Of a stretch of DNA of 64,000 nucleotides, positions 50,140-61,639 are shown piece after piece. The stretch is from NCBI GenBank assembly GCA_029959085.1, contig JARWIR010000010.1, positions 11,863,001 to 11,927,000 on the forward strand, given 5' to 3'. Positions within the stretch are counted from its first letter, which is position 1, and each line of letters begins with the position of its first letter. The translations under genes were made by a program, and so were the position numbers. The notes beneath the pieces were generated by a model, which saw nothing but the letters and a program-made list of their open reading frames with translations, did no database searches and was not told the DNA's origin. The stretch is from Nemophila menziesii. Taxonomy: Eukaryota; Streptophyta; Magnoliopsida; Boraginales; Hydrophyllaceae.

Positions 50140-52195
50140 ATCATGGTCTTGCATAAAGGAAGAATCCCATCATCCTTGACATGACATTGAAGGATGCTAA
50201 ATGAGAAAAATTTACCAAAAATTTTTTAGGCTCAAGTTGCATGTACTGCTTATTTGCTAAAGAAATTTGACACCACAAGTAATTTGGAGCAACTACAAAC
50301 CAACTATCAGTCATAATTGCTAGCATAGTTTATACTCGTGTTCTAGATGAAAAAAGAAAGAAACTTGGTAACCGGGGTGAAAAAATTTATTTTTACTGGT
50401 TATAATGAGGATTCAAAAGACAACTATCAGTCATCTTTGTTTTCAGCGAAAAAGAAATTTAGAGGAGGAATGAAGAAAATTATAGTACATTGGATCAAAT
50501 TGAAGTAGTAGAAGAAGAAAAAAAAGAAACAAACCATCAAAATCAAGAGTCACCTATCATGACACTTGAACAGGTTAAAAAATCTTAAGACAACGAAGGT
50601 CCACGTAATTCTTCTTCTCTAACAAGAAGAATGCAAAGTGTGGTAGAAATCAACAAAAATATTGAAAGTTGAATTTGGTATGTTTCTCTAATGATAATGA
50701 GCCATTATAATTTGAAGAAGTTGTGAAAGCAGTATTTTGGAAGAAATAAATGATTAAAGAAATTAGTTTAACTGGAAAGAATAATAAAAAATTTGAAAAT
50801 CTTTTTCAAAAGGATAACGACCTATTGGGACAAATGGGTCTATTAAATAAAAACGACAATAAATGAAGAAATTGATCACTATAAGACAAAACTTGTTGTA
50901 AAAGAATACAAAAAAATTATTGAGTTAATTATGATGAAACTTTTGCCAATGTTACCTCAATGGACACTGTGAAAATGTTAATATTGCTTCAACTTATCAT
51001 AAACGGAAGTTACTCCAATTAGATGTCAAATCTACATTTCAGAATGGTATACTTGAAAATAAGTGTACATGGTTCAACATGAAGGTTTTACTCTAAATGG
51101 TCAAAAACAGTGTATCGATTGAAAAAGGTTTTGTATGGCTTGAAGCAAGCTCCTGAGCGGGGATTCTCCCACCAAAAATTATTTTATTGATAATGGTTTT
51201 GTTAAATGTCCATTGAGCATGCACTTCATTTGAAGGAAGATTTTTAAGGTAAAGTTTTAATTGCATGTCTTTTCGTCGATGACTTGCTTATTACAGGAAG
51301 TTGTGAATTTTTTTTGTTCAATTCAAACAAGCCATGTTCTAGGAATATAAAATGATAGACTCTGAACTTATGTAATTTTTCTTGGGTATCAAAGTAAATT
51401 AACGATAAGGTACAAAAAGGTATGCACAAAACTAGTTGAGAAATTCAAAATGGTAAAATACAATTATGTGGAATTTTCGATGTCACCTAGTTCAAAAACG
51501 GCAAAAGAAGAAGAAGGAAAATCTGTAAATTTCACACTTTTTAAAATTTAATTAGAAGTTTACGGTATCTCACAATCACAAGGCAAAATATTGTTTATTT
51601 GGTTACTTTGTTGAGTCATTATGTAGAAGCGTAGGAAGTGTCTCATTGGCTTGCCGAGACAAGGATTTTAAGGTACATCAAATGTACTATAAATTTTGGT
51701 CTATTTTATCTTGATCAACAAGATGATGTATTATTTTTTCTTTCTAGTGATAAAGGAAGTGATCTATATGAAAGAAAAGGACTAAGTGGGTACGTATTTT
51801 TTTTAAGTTTACTGCATCTATGTGGATTTCAAATATATAAAGTGTGGTTACTATGTCTTCTTGTGAGGCTGAATATGTTGCATTATCTTCAATAGTTCGT
51901 AAAGTAATATGGTTGAAGAAGTTGATAAGATAATTAAATGATGAACAAAAATATCTGACTATTATTTATATGGATAAGCGATCGAGTTATCCAAAAATTC
52001 GATACAAACGGATTAAGCAAGCATATAGATCGTAAGTTTCATTTCTTAAGAGATCAGGTGAAAGTGAAGACGATAATGTTGGAGTATTGTAGTACTTTGG
52101 AGTAGGTTGCAGGTAATTTTACAAAGGCACTAGCAGACATTTTCAAAAAGTAAGATTGATGCTCACTGTGAAGATTATTTTGGTTTGAGGAGGGG
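50140..52195 (+). pseudogene. Ty1/copia pol relic, unit 1
   Basis: Decayed integrase end to RNase H, read in shifting frames with stops. The order is MLNEKNLPK and VACTAYLLKKFDTT (integrase, near 50195-50280), then RKKLGNRGEKIYF (50350). The RT part has NYDETFANVTSMDTVKML (50925-50980), VYRLKKVLYGLKQAPE (51113-51158) and LFVDDLLITG (51267-51300), a variant of YVDD. RNase H has RYIKCTINFGLFY (51671), GSDLYERKGLSGYVF, SSCEAEYVALSS (about 51854-51890), HFLRDQVKVKTIMLEY and NFTKALADIF (52118-52148). The gag, protease and first half of integrase are missing. Confidence 0.85.
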
Positions 52196-52629
52196 TGTTT
52201 AAATAATTAAAAACCAAATAAGTTTAATTTCTTGTGATTCTTAAATATCCAGTGTAAATTCATGATTATGGGAAGAAAAAAAGATCAAATGAATATACAT
52301 GACGAATCTTGAAAAACAATGAATTTAGTGTTGTGTCGTGTAATATATCAAGACTATAATTAATTTTTATCAAGTATCTACTAGTATAAATATGTAGCAT
52401 TTCATTTGTAATTCATATATAAGAAATGTGAATAAAAGAATATGAGAGAAAAATGAGATAGATTCTCCTTTTATAAAAGGTGGTAACCTATACAAGATTT
52501 CTTGTAAAATACAAGTATAGTATTTAAGTAATATTGATTGTGTTATAGTTTTTAGTATATTGGGACCAAGATTGATTTTGTCTTGAATATGGATTTTGGA
52601 ACCGAATACCATACGAGAGATTTAGAACA
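52196..52629 (+). mobile_element. copia 3' LTR, unit 1
   Basis: Follows a polypurine tract (TTTGAGGAGGGG, 52184-52195) and starts TGTTTAAATAATT. The likely end is AGAACA at 52629, where SPL-like homology begins, giving 434 bp. It contains a TATA-like stretch (tagtataaatatg near 52382). No 5' LTR partner was found. Its exact right end is inferred from the edge of the SPL-like sequence. Confidence 0.65.
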
Positions 52630-52821
52630 GAATTGATTGTTAAACATTGGTGCAAGAAAAGCTACATTATATTTCTATTCAACGTCTAGCCTAAATTTCT
52701 CAAGGTGATCAACACCTAAACCTCTATGTGGTATTTCTATTGTTTGGAAAAATCTACCACCACTATCAATTTAACCACCAGTACAACCACTTGAACTCCC
52801 ACTATTTTCACCTTGATCCAT
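52630..52821 (-). pseudogene. SPL/SPEAR-like gene fragment, unit 1
   Basis: Minus strand. MDQGENSG at 52821 matches the MDQGES start at 2276. A TAA and a frameshift follow, then RGLGVDHLEKFRL (about 52715-52677), closer to the canonical SPL motif RGxGVxxLEKxRL than the gene at 473-2276 is. The match continues to MFNNQF, also found there, and stops at the copia LTR. Sequence upstream of the start is alike in both places too (aaaacaacacatacatgg versus aaaacacaactcccatac). So this is a paralogous first exon destroyed by the copia insertion. Confidence 0.7.
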
Positions 52822-53645
52822 ATCTTTTTTAACTATAAAAAACAACACATACATGGATTTATGGACATTAATTACTCCAAACCCTATCACTAGCCTCCTC
52901 CAACTTCACCAAAACATCAAAATCGGTTCCAAAATTCATTAAAACATCATTGAAACTTGAGCAAACCTTCACGAAACATACTAGAACAACACCAAATCAT
53001 TATATCAATCCTCCATCAAATCCATTCCATACCACCACAAAACACATATACTTGCATACTATGTGCCTACATCTTAACAATGTCTTTGATTGAGGTAATT
53101 AGAAGAATAAAGTAATACTATTTTTTATTGGAAAAAGAGAATAATTACATTTCTTTGTTGTCTTAAGAAGTCTTTGTTGTCTTAAGAAGAGAACGTTAAA
53201 GAAGGGCACCCCTAGCCTAAATACTTTGGTATCATCTACATCAACCTTCGAAAGTAATGAGGTTTGCCTTATGTGCTGCAAGCACTGTGTCCTTTAAAAA
53301 AAGGATAAATGCATTGGAAGAGTAAAGGTTAAGCCCTTATTTGCCTTACCTCAGGAGCCAAAAGAATACTTTAGATCATAGTTTAACTAATTGTTAATTT
53401 TCATTAGAGATACTTCAATATATACCCTTTTTAATGGTGTCTTGGGCAAAGTAAACTCATTGAAAGCCCATTCTTCCCAGATTACACAAATATTTAAAAT
53501 ATAGATGACAAAAAATCCAAGCTCTTCATAAAATCAAAGAATGTACTTCATAATGGGCTACCAAAATATAGAGAAAGGGAAATAATCTTTTGCATTAAAC
53601 AAAATCCAAATTATGAAAAGTCTGCAATCTGAAAATTGTCACAAT
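52822..53645. other. Spacer between SPL-like fragment and ULT-like exon 2
   Basis: The SPL-like upstream flank covers about the first 50 nt and the ULT-like downstream flank the last part. Between them is AC-rich then AT-rich DNA. A minus-strand frame at 53281-53099 (LSKVDVDDTKVFRLGVPFF) is open here, but I recognise no family. No missing ULT C-terminal exon was found. Confidence 0.4.
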
Positions 53646-55310
53646 TCACACGCGAAGGTTATAATACTTGAGAAGCGCTGTCTCCTCAATAGGGACTTTA
53701 TCCCCGTCAATGGTCACCCATATACTGCGCTTCCATTCCCTCGTGCCTTCCTTTTGAGCATGTTCTTCGAAAGCCTGTGGTGTCATCTTGCCTGTTCATA
53801 AAAAACAGTCATTACGCAATTTTATAAAGTTTTCTAGTTAGAACTTATGTTTGCCTCTGTATAGATAATCATTGAAACTCACCACAAGTTAGAGACACAG
53901 AGTTTGACACCATAAAAACACATAATAATCTACCTATTTAAGAACAAGCCATTACAAATTGCATAATTGAAAAATATACTCAAAGTCAGTTGCAGAAGAT
54001 GATTAAAGATATTAAGTATTATATTTTTGTACTAAATATATATGGAATTATAAATAGACCAGTTCAAAATTAATACATGAAACATTCTTTTTTTATTCTA
54101 TGGAAAATTTTCATTACTAATAAAATATATCACATAAATAATTATCTAAAGTAAAACCTTCTCTCAATTAAAACCCAGGTCAAAAAGCCCTCCCCTCAAA
54201 ACACAAATGAAATAGCTACAGAGTTGGAAAGGCCAGTTAGCTAGGAGTGAAGTTCTCCTAACTCATCCAATAATGTTATCTTTCGATTTATTTACTAAAC
54301 AAGTAATTTGATTAAAGCTACCAACGAATGAATTGTAAAACTCATTCACAGTGTCCCGGAATAAAGTATAGCCAATGCAATCTATAGAAATCAGATTAAA
54401 AAAGTGTCAGTATTACCGGCCACATATATACTATAATTAACAATTAATTTTCTCTCTGTTTGTTCTTAAGGTGTACTAGATTGAATTCCCAAGTTTAATA
54501 ATTTCTATATAGTAAGACATCTCCAAAATCAAGACATGGTTTTTCTTCTTGGCTTTTTTAAAAGTATGGAAGAATATTCTTTCAGTAGGCTCACAAGATA
54601 ATTTTTGGATAGTAGATATACCAAGTTTGGTTACTTAACATAACTTTATTCATCATGTGAAAATTCCAGAAGTGAAGTACATCACTGATACAAAAATCTA
54701 ACAATAGTACTATATTGTAGAAAACTCCTTTAAATGCTCTATTTAATTTTATTTTCAATTAAATGAATTTGTGCTCCTTCCAAAATAAAATTATCCGTAT
54801 CTTATAGCAATAATTTATGTCATAGTTCTCAATCGCTAAAAAAATAAAATAAAGAACATATATCCAGTCTATTGAGAGACAAAGCTTTCACATCTTAATA
54901 AGAAAGTTAGGGTTCTTTCAATCTCTTTATGAGTAAGAAGAATACATCCATTAATCTAAAATAATAATTTTGTTGAAGTATTAAAATAAGAAAGTACTTA
55001 CTTTAAACAATATTGTAAGGATTTACAACATTTTTCATATAGACAAGTAAAAATTAAAAACACACCACATGCTTAAAAACGTTTATAAAATATAAATATA
55101 TAATATTATTTGGGAATAAAATTAGATACCTTCTGGACAACCTGGATAACAATCACATTCGATATCGACAAGGCCATTCGCATAAACTCTCAAATAGCCA
55201 ACGGTATCTCCAAAACGTTGACTTGTGCACGCACATATCACCTTTAGGTGATCTTCATAGAGTTTGACATCATACATATTTTTTAACTCCTCAACGCTAA
55301 AAAGTGCCAT
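53646..55310 (-). CDS. ULTRAPETALA-like SAND-only gene, unit 2
   Basis: Exon 1 (55310-55130) has the same protein sequence as in unit 1. Exon 2 (53791-53646) reads KMTPQAFEEHAQK, EGTREWKRSIWV, DGDKVPIEETALLKYYN, then LRV and TGA. Arabidopsis ULT1 has LTPAAFEKHS, RKWKNNVWV and KVPLSKTVLLKYYN in the same order, so both exons belong to the family and the exon junction (phase 1) is sound. The product would have 108 residues, about half the usual 230 or so. It stops where ULT1 continues into its Cys-rich, B-box-like half, and no such exon is seen downstream. It may be a truncated paralogue acting as a stand-alone SAND protein, or a pseudogene. Splice sites and frame are intact. Known role of the family: nuclear, trithorax-type activation of floral homeotic genes and limiting meristem size. 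Confidence 0.68.
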
Positions 55311-55902
55311 CTTTAGGTATCTTTAGGTGAGAGAAATTGTAAGACTTAAGATATATCGGAATAATAAAAGATGATGAATGACTTATAGCCTGTTTTATAC
55401 TGTTTTTTTCAGTCAAAAGAACATTTAAATTAATTATCACTTTTTAGAAAAATATATATTTAAAATTATTTTTTGTTTGATATCCAACATTACTTTTTTT
55501 CTAAAAACTGATTATTTTTAGAAACAGTAAATTATTCGGGCCTTTAAAGTAAAAAATATTTTATTTTTTAAATTTTGAAATACTTCTGAAAAAAGAATGG
55601 CGCCTATTCACCTGGTCAGAGACGACATATTCATCATTTAAGGAAAAGAATATTAATCATAGGTGCAAAAATCTGGTCAAAGAAAAAAAATCTTTTTTAT
55701 CTATTTTCAATTTACTTATTTTTTTATTTGATATTATTTAATTAACAATTTTATAAATTGTTTTCTAAGCAGCAGATATTATTGATAGAAGATTCATATA
55801 GTTTTAATTATAGGTGTATTAGATCAAGAGAAGTTAACTCTTTACTAATTTCAAATTTTGTAAATCATCAACAGAGTTAGATACAAAATCAAAATTCTTA
55901 GA

Positions 55903-57958
55903 TCATGGTCCTGCATAAAGAAAGAATCCCATCATCCTTGACATGACATTGAAGGATGCTAAATGAGAAAAATTTACCAAAATTTTTTTAGGCTGAAGTT
56001 GCATGTACTGCTTATTTGCTAAAGAAATTTGACACCACAAGTAATTTGGAGCAACTACAAGCCAACTATCAGTCATAATTGCTAGCATAGTTTATACTCG
56101 TGTTCTAGATGAAAAAAGAAAGAAACTTGGTAACTGGGGTGAAATTTTTTATTTTTACTGGTTATAATGAGGATTCAAAAGACAACTATCAGTCATCTTT
56201 GTTTTTAGCGAAGAAGAAATTTAGAGGAGGAATGAAGAAAATTATAGTACATTGGATCAAACTGAAGTAGTAGAAGAAGATAAAAAAGAAACAAACCATC
56301 AAAATCGAGAGTCACCTATCATGACACTTGAACAGGTTAAAAAATCTTAAGACAACAAAGGTCCACGTAATTCTTCTTCTCTAACAAGAAGAATGCAAAG
56401 TGTGGTAGAAATCAACACAAATATTGAAAGTTGAATTTGGTATGTTTCTCTAATGATAATGAGCCATTATAATTTGAAGAAGTTGTGAAAGCAGTATTTT
56501 GGAAGAAATAAATGGTTGAAGAAATTAGTTTAACTGGAAAAAATAATAAAAAATTTGAAAATCTTTTTCAAAAGGATAACGACCTGTTGGGACAAATGGG
56601 TCTATTAAATAAAAAGGACAATAAATGAAGAAATTGATCAATATAAGACAAAACTTGTTGTAAAAGAATACAAAAAAAATTATGGAGTTAATTATGATGA
56701 AACTTTTGCCAATGTTACCTCAATGGACACTGTGAAAATGTTAATATTGCTTCAACTTATCATAAACGGAAGTTACTCCAATTAGATGTCAAATCTACAT
56801 TTTAGAATGGTATACTTGAAAATAAGTGTACATGGTTCAACATGAAGGTTTTACTCTAAATGGTCAAAAACAGTGTATCGATTGAAAAAGGTTTTGTATG
56901 GCTTGAAGCAAGCTCCTGAGCGGGGATTCTCCCACCAAAAATTATTTTATTGATAATGGTTTTGTTAAATGTCCATTGAGCATTCACTTTATTTGAAGGA
57001 AGATTTTTAAGGTAAAGTTTTAATTGCATGTCTTTTCGTCGATGACTTGCTTATTACAGGAAGTTGTGAATTTTTTTTGTTCAATTCAAACAAGCCATGT
57101 TCTAGGAATATAAAATGATAGACTCTGAACTTATGTAATTTTTCTTGGGTATCAAAGTAAATTAACGATAAGGTACAAAAAGGTATGCACAAAACCAGTT
57201 GAGAAATTCAAAATGGTAAAATACAATTATGTGGAATTTTCGATGTCACCTAGTTCAAAAACGGCAAAAGAAGAAGAAGGAAAATGTGTAAATTTCGCAC
57301 TTTTTAAAATTTAATTAGAAGTTTACGGTATCTCACAATCACAAGGCAAAATATTGTTTATTTGGTTACTTTGTTGAGTCATTATGTGGAAGCGTAGGAA
57401 GTGTCTCATTGGCTTGCCGAGACAAGGATTTTAAGGTACATCAAATGTACTATAAATTTTGGTCTAGTTTATCTTGATCAATAAGATGATGTATTATTTT
57501 TTCTTTCTAGTGATAAAGGAAGTGATCTATATGAAAGAAAAGGACTAAGTGGGTACGTATTTTTTTTAAGTTTACTGCATCTATGTGGATTTCAAATAAA
57601 TAAAGTGTGGTTACTATGTCTTCTTGTGAGGCTGAATATGTTGCATTATCTTCAATAGTTCGTAAAGTAATATGGTTGAAGAAGTTGATAAGATAATTAA
57701 ATGATGAACAAAAATATCTGACTATTATTTATATGGATAAGCGATCGAGTTATCCAAAAATTCGATACAAACGGATTAAGCAAGCATATAGATCGTAAGT
57801 TTCATTTCTTAAGAGATCAGGTGAAAGTGAAGACGATAATGTTGGAGTATTGTAGTACTTTGGAGTAGGTTGCAGGTAATTTTACAAAGGCACTAGTAGA
57901 CATTTTCAAAAAGTAAGATTGATGCTCACTGTGAAGATTATTTTGGTTTGAGGAGGGG
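55903..57958 (+). pseudogene. Ty1/copia pol relic, unit 2
   Basis: Copy of 50140-52195 at +5,763, sharing its frameshifts, stops and missing 5' half. Its own changes include a lost Tyr-Leu-Asp run (SLDQ*DD) before the RNase H part. Confidence 0.83.
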
Positions 57959-58392
57959 TGTTTAAATAATTAAAAACCAAATAAGTTTAATTTCTTGTGA
58001 TTCTGAAGTATCCAGTGTAAATTCATGATTTTGGGAAGAAAAAAAGATCAAATGAATATACATGACGAATCTTGAAAAACAATGAATTTAGTGTTGTGTC
58101 GTGTAATATATCAAGACTATAATTAATTTTTATCAAGTATCTACTAGTATAAATATGTAGCATTTCATTTGTAATTCATATATAAGAAAAGTGAATAAAA
58201 GAATATGAGAGAAAAATGAGATAGATTCTCCTTTTGTAAAAGGTGGTAACCTATACAAGATTTCTTGTAAAATACAAGTATAGTATTTAAGTAATATTGA
58301 TTGTGTTATAGTTTTCAGTATATTGGGACCAAGATTGATTTTGTCTTGAATATGGATTTTGGAACCGAATACCATACGAGGGATTTAGAACA
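57959..58392 (+). mobile_element. copia 3' LTR, unit 2
   Basis: Copy of the 434-bp LTR, with start TGTTTAAATAATT after the polypurine tract and end AGAACA at 58392, again abutting SPL-like sequence. Confidence 0.65.
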
Positions 58393-58584
58393 GAATTGAT
58401 TGTTAAACATTGGTGCAAGAAAAGCTACATTATATTTCTATTCAACGTCTAGCCTAAATTTCTCAAGGTGATCAACACCTAAACCTCTATGTGGTATTTC
58501 TATTATTTGGAAAAATCTACCACCACTATCAATTTAACCACCAGCACAACCACTTGAACCCCCACTATTTTCACCTTGATCGAT
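58393..58584 (-). pseudogene. SPL/SPEAR-like gene fragment, unit 2
   Basis: Same fragment as in unit 1, RGLGV motif kept. The start codon has mutated from ATG to ATC (58584-58582), and the MDQGE-homologous context follows it directly. Confidence 0.68.
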
Positions 58585-59389
58585 TTCTTTTTTAACTATA
58601 AAAAACAACACATACATGGATTTATGGACATTAATTACTCCAAACCCTATCACTAGCCTCCTCCAACTTCACCAAAACATCAAAATCGGTTCCAAAATTC
58701 ATTAAAACGTCATTGAAACTTGATCAAACCTTCACAAAACACAGTAGAACAACACCAAATCATCATATCAATCCTCCATCAAATCCATTCCATACCACCA
58801 CAAAACACATATACTTGCATACTATGTGCCTACATCTTAACAATGTCTTTGATTGAGGTAATTAGAAGAATAAAGTAATACTGTTTTTTATTGGAAAAAG
58901 AAAATAATTACATTTCTTTGTTGTCTTAAGAAGAGAACGTTAAAGAAGGTCACCCCTAGCCTAAATACTTTGGTATCATCTACATCAACCTTCGAAAGTA
59001 ATGAGGTTTGCCTTATGTGCTGCAAGCACTGTGTCCTTTAAAAAAAGGATAAATGCATTGGAAGAGTAAAGGTTAAGCCCTTATTTGCCTTACCTCAGGA
59101 GCCAAAAGAATACTTTAGATCATAGTTGAACTAATTGTTAATTTCCATTAGAGATACTTCAATATATACCCTTTTTAATGATGTCTTGGGCAAAGTAAAC
59201 TCATTGAAAGCCCATTCATCCCAGATTACACAAATATTTAATATATAGATGACAAAAAATCCAAGCTCTTCATAAAATCAAAGAATGCACTTCATAATGG
59301 GCTACCAAAATATAGAAAAAGGGAAATAATCTTTTGCATTAAACAAAATCTAAATTATGAAAAGTGTGCAATCTGAAAATTGTCACAAT
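58585..59389. other. Spacer in unit 2
   Basis: Counterpart of 52822-53645 with one copy of the 19-bp tctttgttgtcttaagaag word instead of two. No gene recognised. Confidence 0.4.
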
Positions 59390-61055
59390 TCACACGCGAA
59401 GGTTATAATACATGAGAAGCGCTATCTCCTCAATAGGGACTTTATCCCCGTCAATGGTCACCCATATAGTGCGCTTCCATTCCCTCGTACCTTCCTTTTG
59501 AGCATGTTCTTCGAAAGCCGGTGGTGTCATCTTGCCTGTTCATAAAAAACAGTCATTACGCAATTTTATAAAGTTTTCTAGTCAGAACTTATGTTTGCCT
59601 CTGTATAGATAATCATTGAAACTCACCACAAGTTAGAGACACAGAGTTTGACACCATAAAAACACATAATAATCTACCTATTTAAGAACAAACCATTACA
59701 AATTGCATAATCGAAAAATATACTCAAAGTCCGTTGCAGAAGATGATTAAAGATATTAAGTATTATATTTTTGTACTAAATATATATGGAATTATAAATA
59801 GATAAGTTCAAAATTAATACATGAAACATTCTTTTTTTATTCTATGGAAAATTTTCATTACTAATAAAATATAACACATAAATAATTATCTAAAGTAAAA
59901 CCTTCTCTTAATTAAAACCCAGGTCAAAAAGCCCTCCCACAAAACACAAATAAAATAGCTACAGAGTTGGAAAGGCCAGTTAGCTAGGAGTGAAGTTCTC
60001 CTAACTCATCCAATAATGTTATCTTTAGACTTATTTACTGAACAAGTAATTTGATTAAAGCTACCAACGAATGAATTGTAAAACTCATTCACAGTGTCCC
60101 GGAATAAAGTATAGCCAATGCAATCTATAGAAATCAGATTAAAAAAGTGCCAGTATTACCGGCCACGTATATACTATAATTAACAATTAATTTTCTCTTT
60201 GTTTGTTCTTAAGGTGTACTAGATTGAATTCCCAAGTTTAATAATTTCTATATAGTAAGGCATCTCATAAATCACGAGACATGGTTTTTCTTCTTGGCTT
60301 TTTTAAAAGTATGGAAGAATATTCTTTCAGTAGTCTCACAAGATAATTTTTGGATAGTAGATATACCAAGTTTGGTTACTTAACATAACTTTATTCATCA
60401 TGTGAAAATTCCAGAACTGAAGTACATCACTGATACCAAAAGCTAATAATAGTACTATATTGTAGAAAACTCCTTTAAATGCTCTATTTAATTTTATTTT
60501 CAATTAAATGAATTTGTGCTCCTTCCAAAATAAAATTATCCGTATCTTATAGCAATAATTTATGTCATAGTTTTCAATCGCTAAAAAAATAAAATAAAGA
60601 ACATATATCCAGTCTATTGAGAGACAAAACTTTCACATCTTAATAAGAAAGTTAGGGTTCTTTCAATCTCTTTATGAGTAAGAAGAATACATCCATCAAT
60701 CTAAAATAATAATTTTGTTGAAGTATTAAAATAAGAAAGTACTTACTTTAAACAATATTGTAAGGATTTACAACATTTTTCATATGGACAAGTAAAAATT
60801 AAAAACACACCACATGCTTAAAAACGTTTATAAAATATAAATATATAATATTATTTGGGAATAAAATTAGATACCTTCTGGACAACCTGGATAACAATCA
60901 CATTCGATATCGACAAGGCCATTCGCATAAACTCTCAAATAGCCAACGGTATCTCCAAAACGTTGACTTGTGCATGCACATATCACCTTTAGGTGATCTT
61001 CATAGAGTTTGACATCATACATATTTTTTAACTCCTCAACGCTAAAAAGTGCCAT
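59390..61055 (-). CDS. ULTRAPETALA-like SAND-only gene, unit 3
   Basis: Exon 1 is 61055-60875 (same protein as units 1 and 2; one silent C/T change in the CAC codon region). Exon 2 is 59535-59390 with four replacements relative to unit 2: MTPPAFEEH, KRTIWV, EEIALL and LLMYYN. The stop is at the same place (LRV, TGA), so the 108-residue length was fixed before the array grew. Splice sites GAAG/GTATCT and AACAG/GC are kept. Confidence 0.66.
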
Positions 61056-61639
61056 CTTTAGGTATCTTTAGGTGAGAGAAATTGTAAGACTTAAGATATA
61101 TCGGAATAATAAAAGATAATGAATGACTTATAGCCTGTTTTATACTGTTTTTTTAGTCAAAAGAACATTTAAATTAATTATCAGTTTTTAGAAAAATATA
61201 TTTAAAATAATTTTTTGTTTGATATCCAACATTACTTTTTTTCTAAAAACTGATTATTTTTAGAAACAGTGAATTATTCGGGCCTTTAAAGTAAAAAATA
61301 TTTTATTTTTTAAATTTTGAAATACTTCTGTAAAAAGAATGGCGCCTATTCACCTGGTCAAAGACGACATATTCATCATTTAAGGAAAATAATATTAATC
61401 ATAGGTGCAAAAATCTGGTCAAAGAAAAAAAAATCTTTTTTATATATTTTCAATTTACTTATTTTTTTATTTGATATTATTTAATTAACAATTTTATAAA
61501 TTGTTTTCTAAGTAGCAGATATTATTGATAGAAGATTCATATAGTTTTAATTATAGGTGTATTAGATCAAGAGAAGTTAACTCTTTACTACTTTCAAATT
61601 TTGTAAATCATCAACAGAGTTAGATACAAAATTAAAATT

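Larger units (their letters stand above)
47986..53757 (+). repeat. Array unit 1 (about 5.76 kb)
   Basis: First of three directly repeated units, matching 53758-59500 at +5,763 with high identity including introns. From low to high coordinates it holds ULT-like exon 2 start and intron, exon 1, copia relic, copia LTR, SPL-like fragment, and a unique 3' flank. Unlike unit 2, it has a 19-bp tandem duplication (tctttgttgtcttaagaag at 53152 and 53171). Confidence 0.9.
53758..59501 (+). repeat. Array unit 2 (about 5.75 kb)
   Basis: Same order as unit 1. The SPL-like fragment has lost its start codon, and the ULT-like gene is complete on both exons using the neighbouring 53646-53757 stretch. Confidence 0.9.

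Noticed and set aside
52370..52612. Minus-strand 80-codon frame repeated in units 1 and 2
   Set aside because: It lies wholly inside the copia LTR and is antisense to the element; no domain seen.
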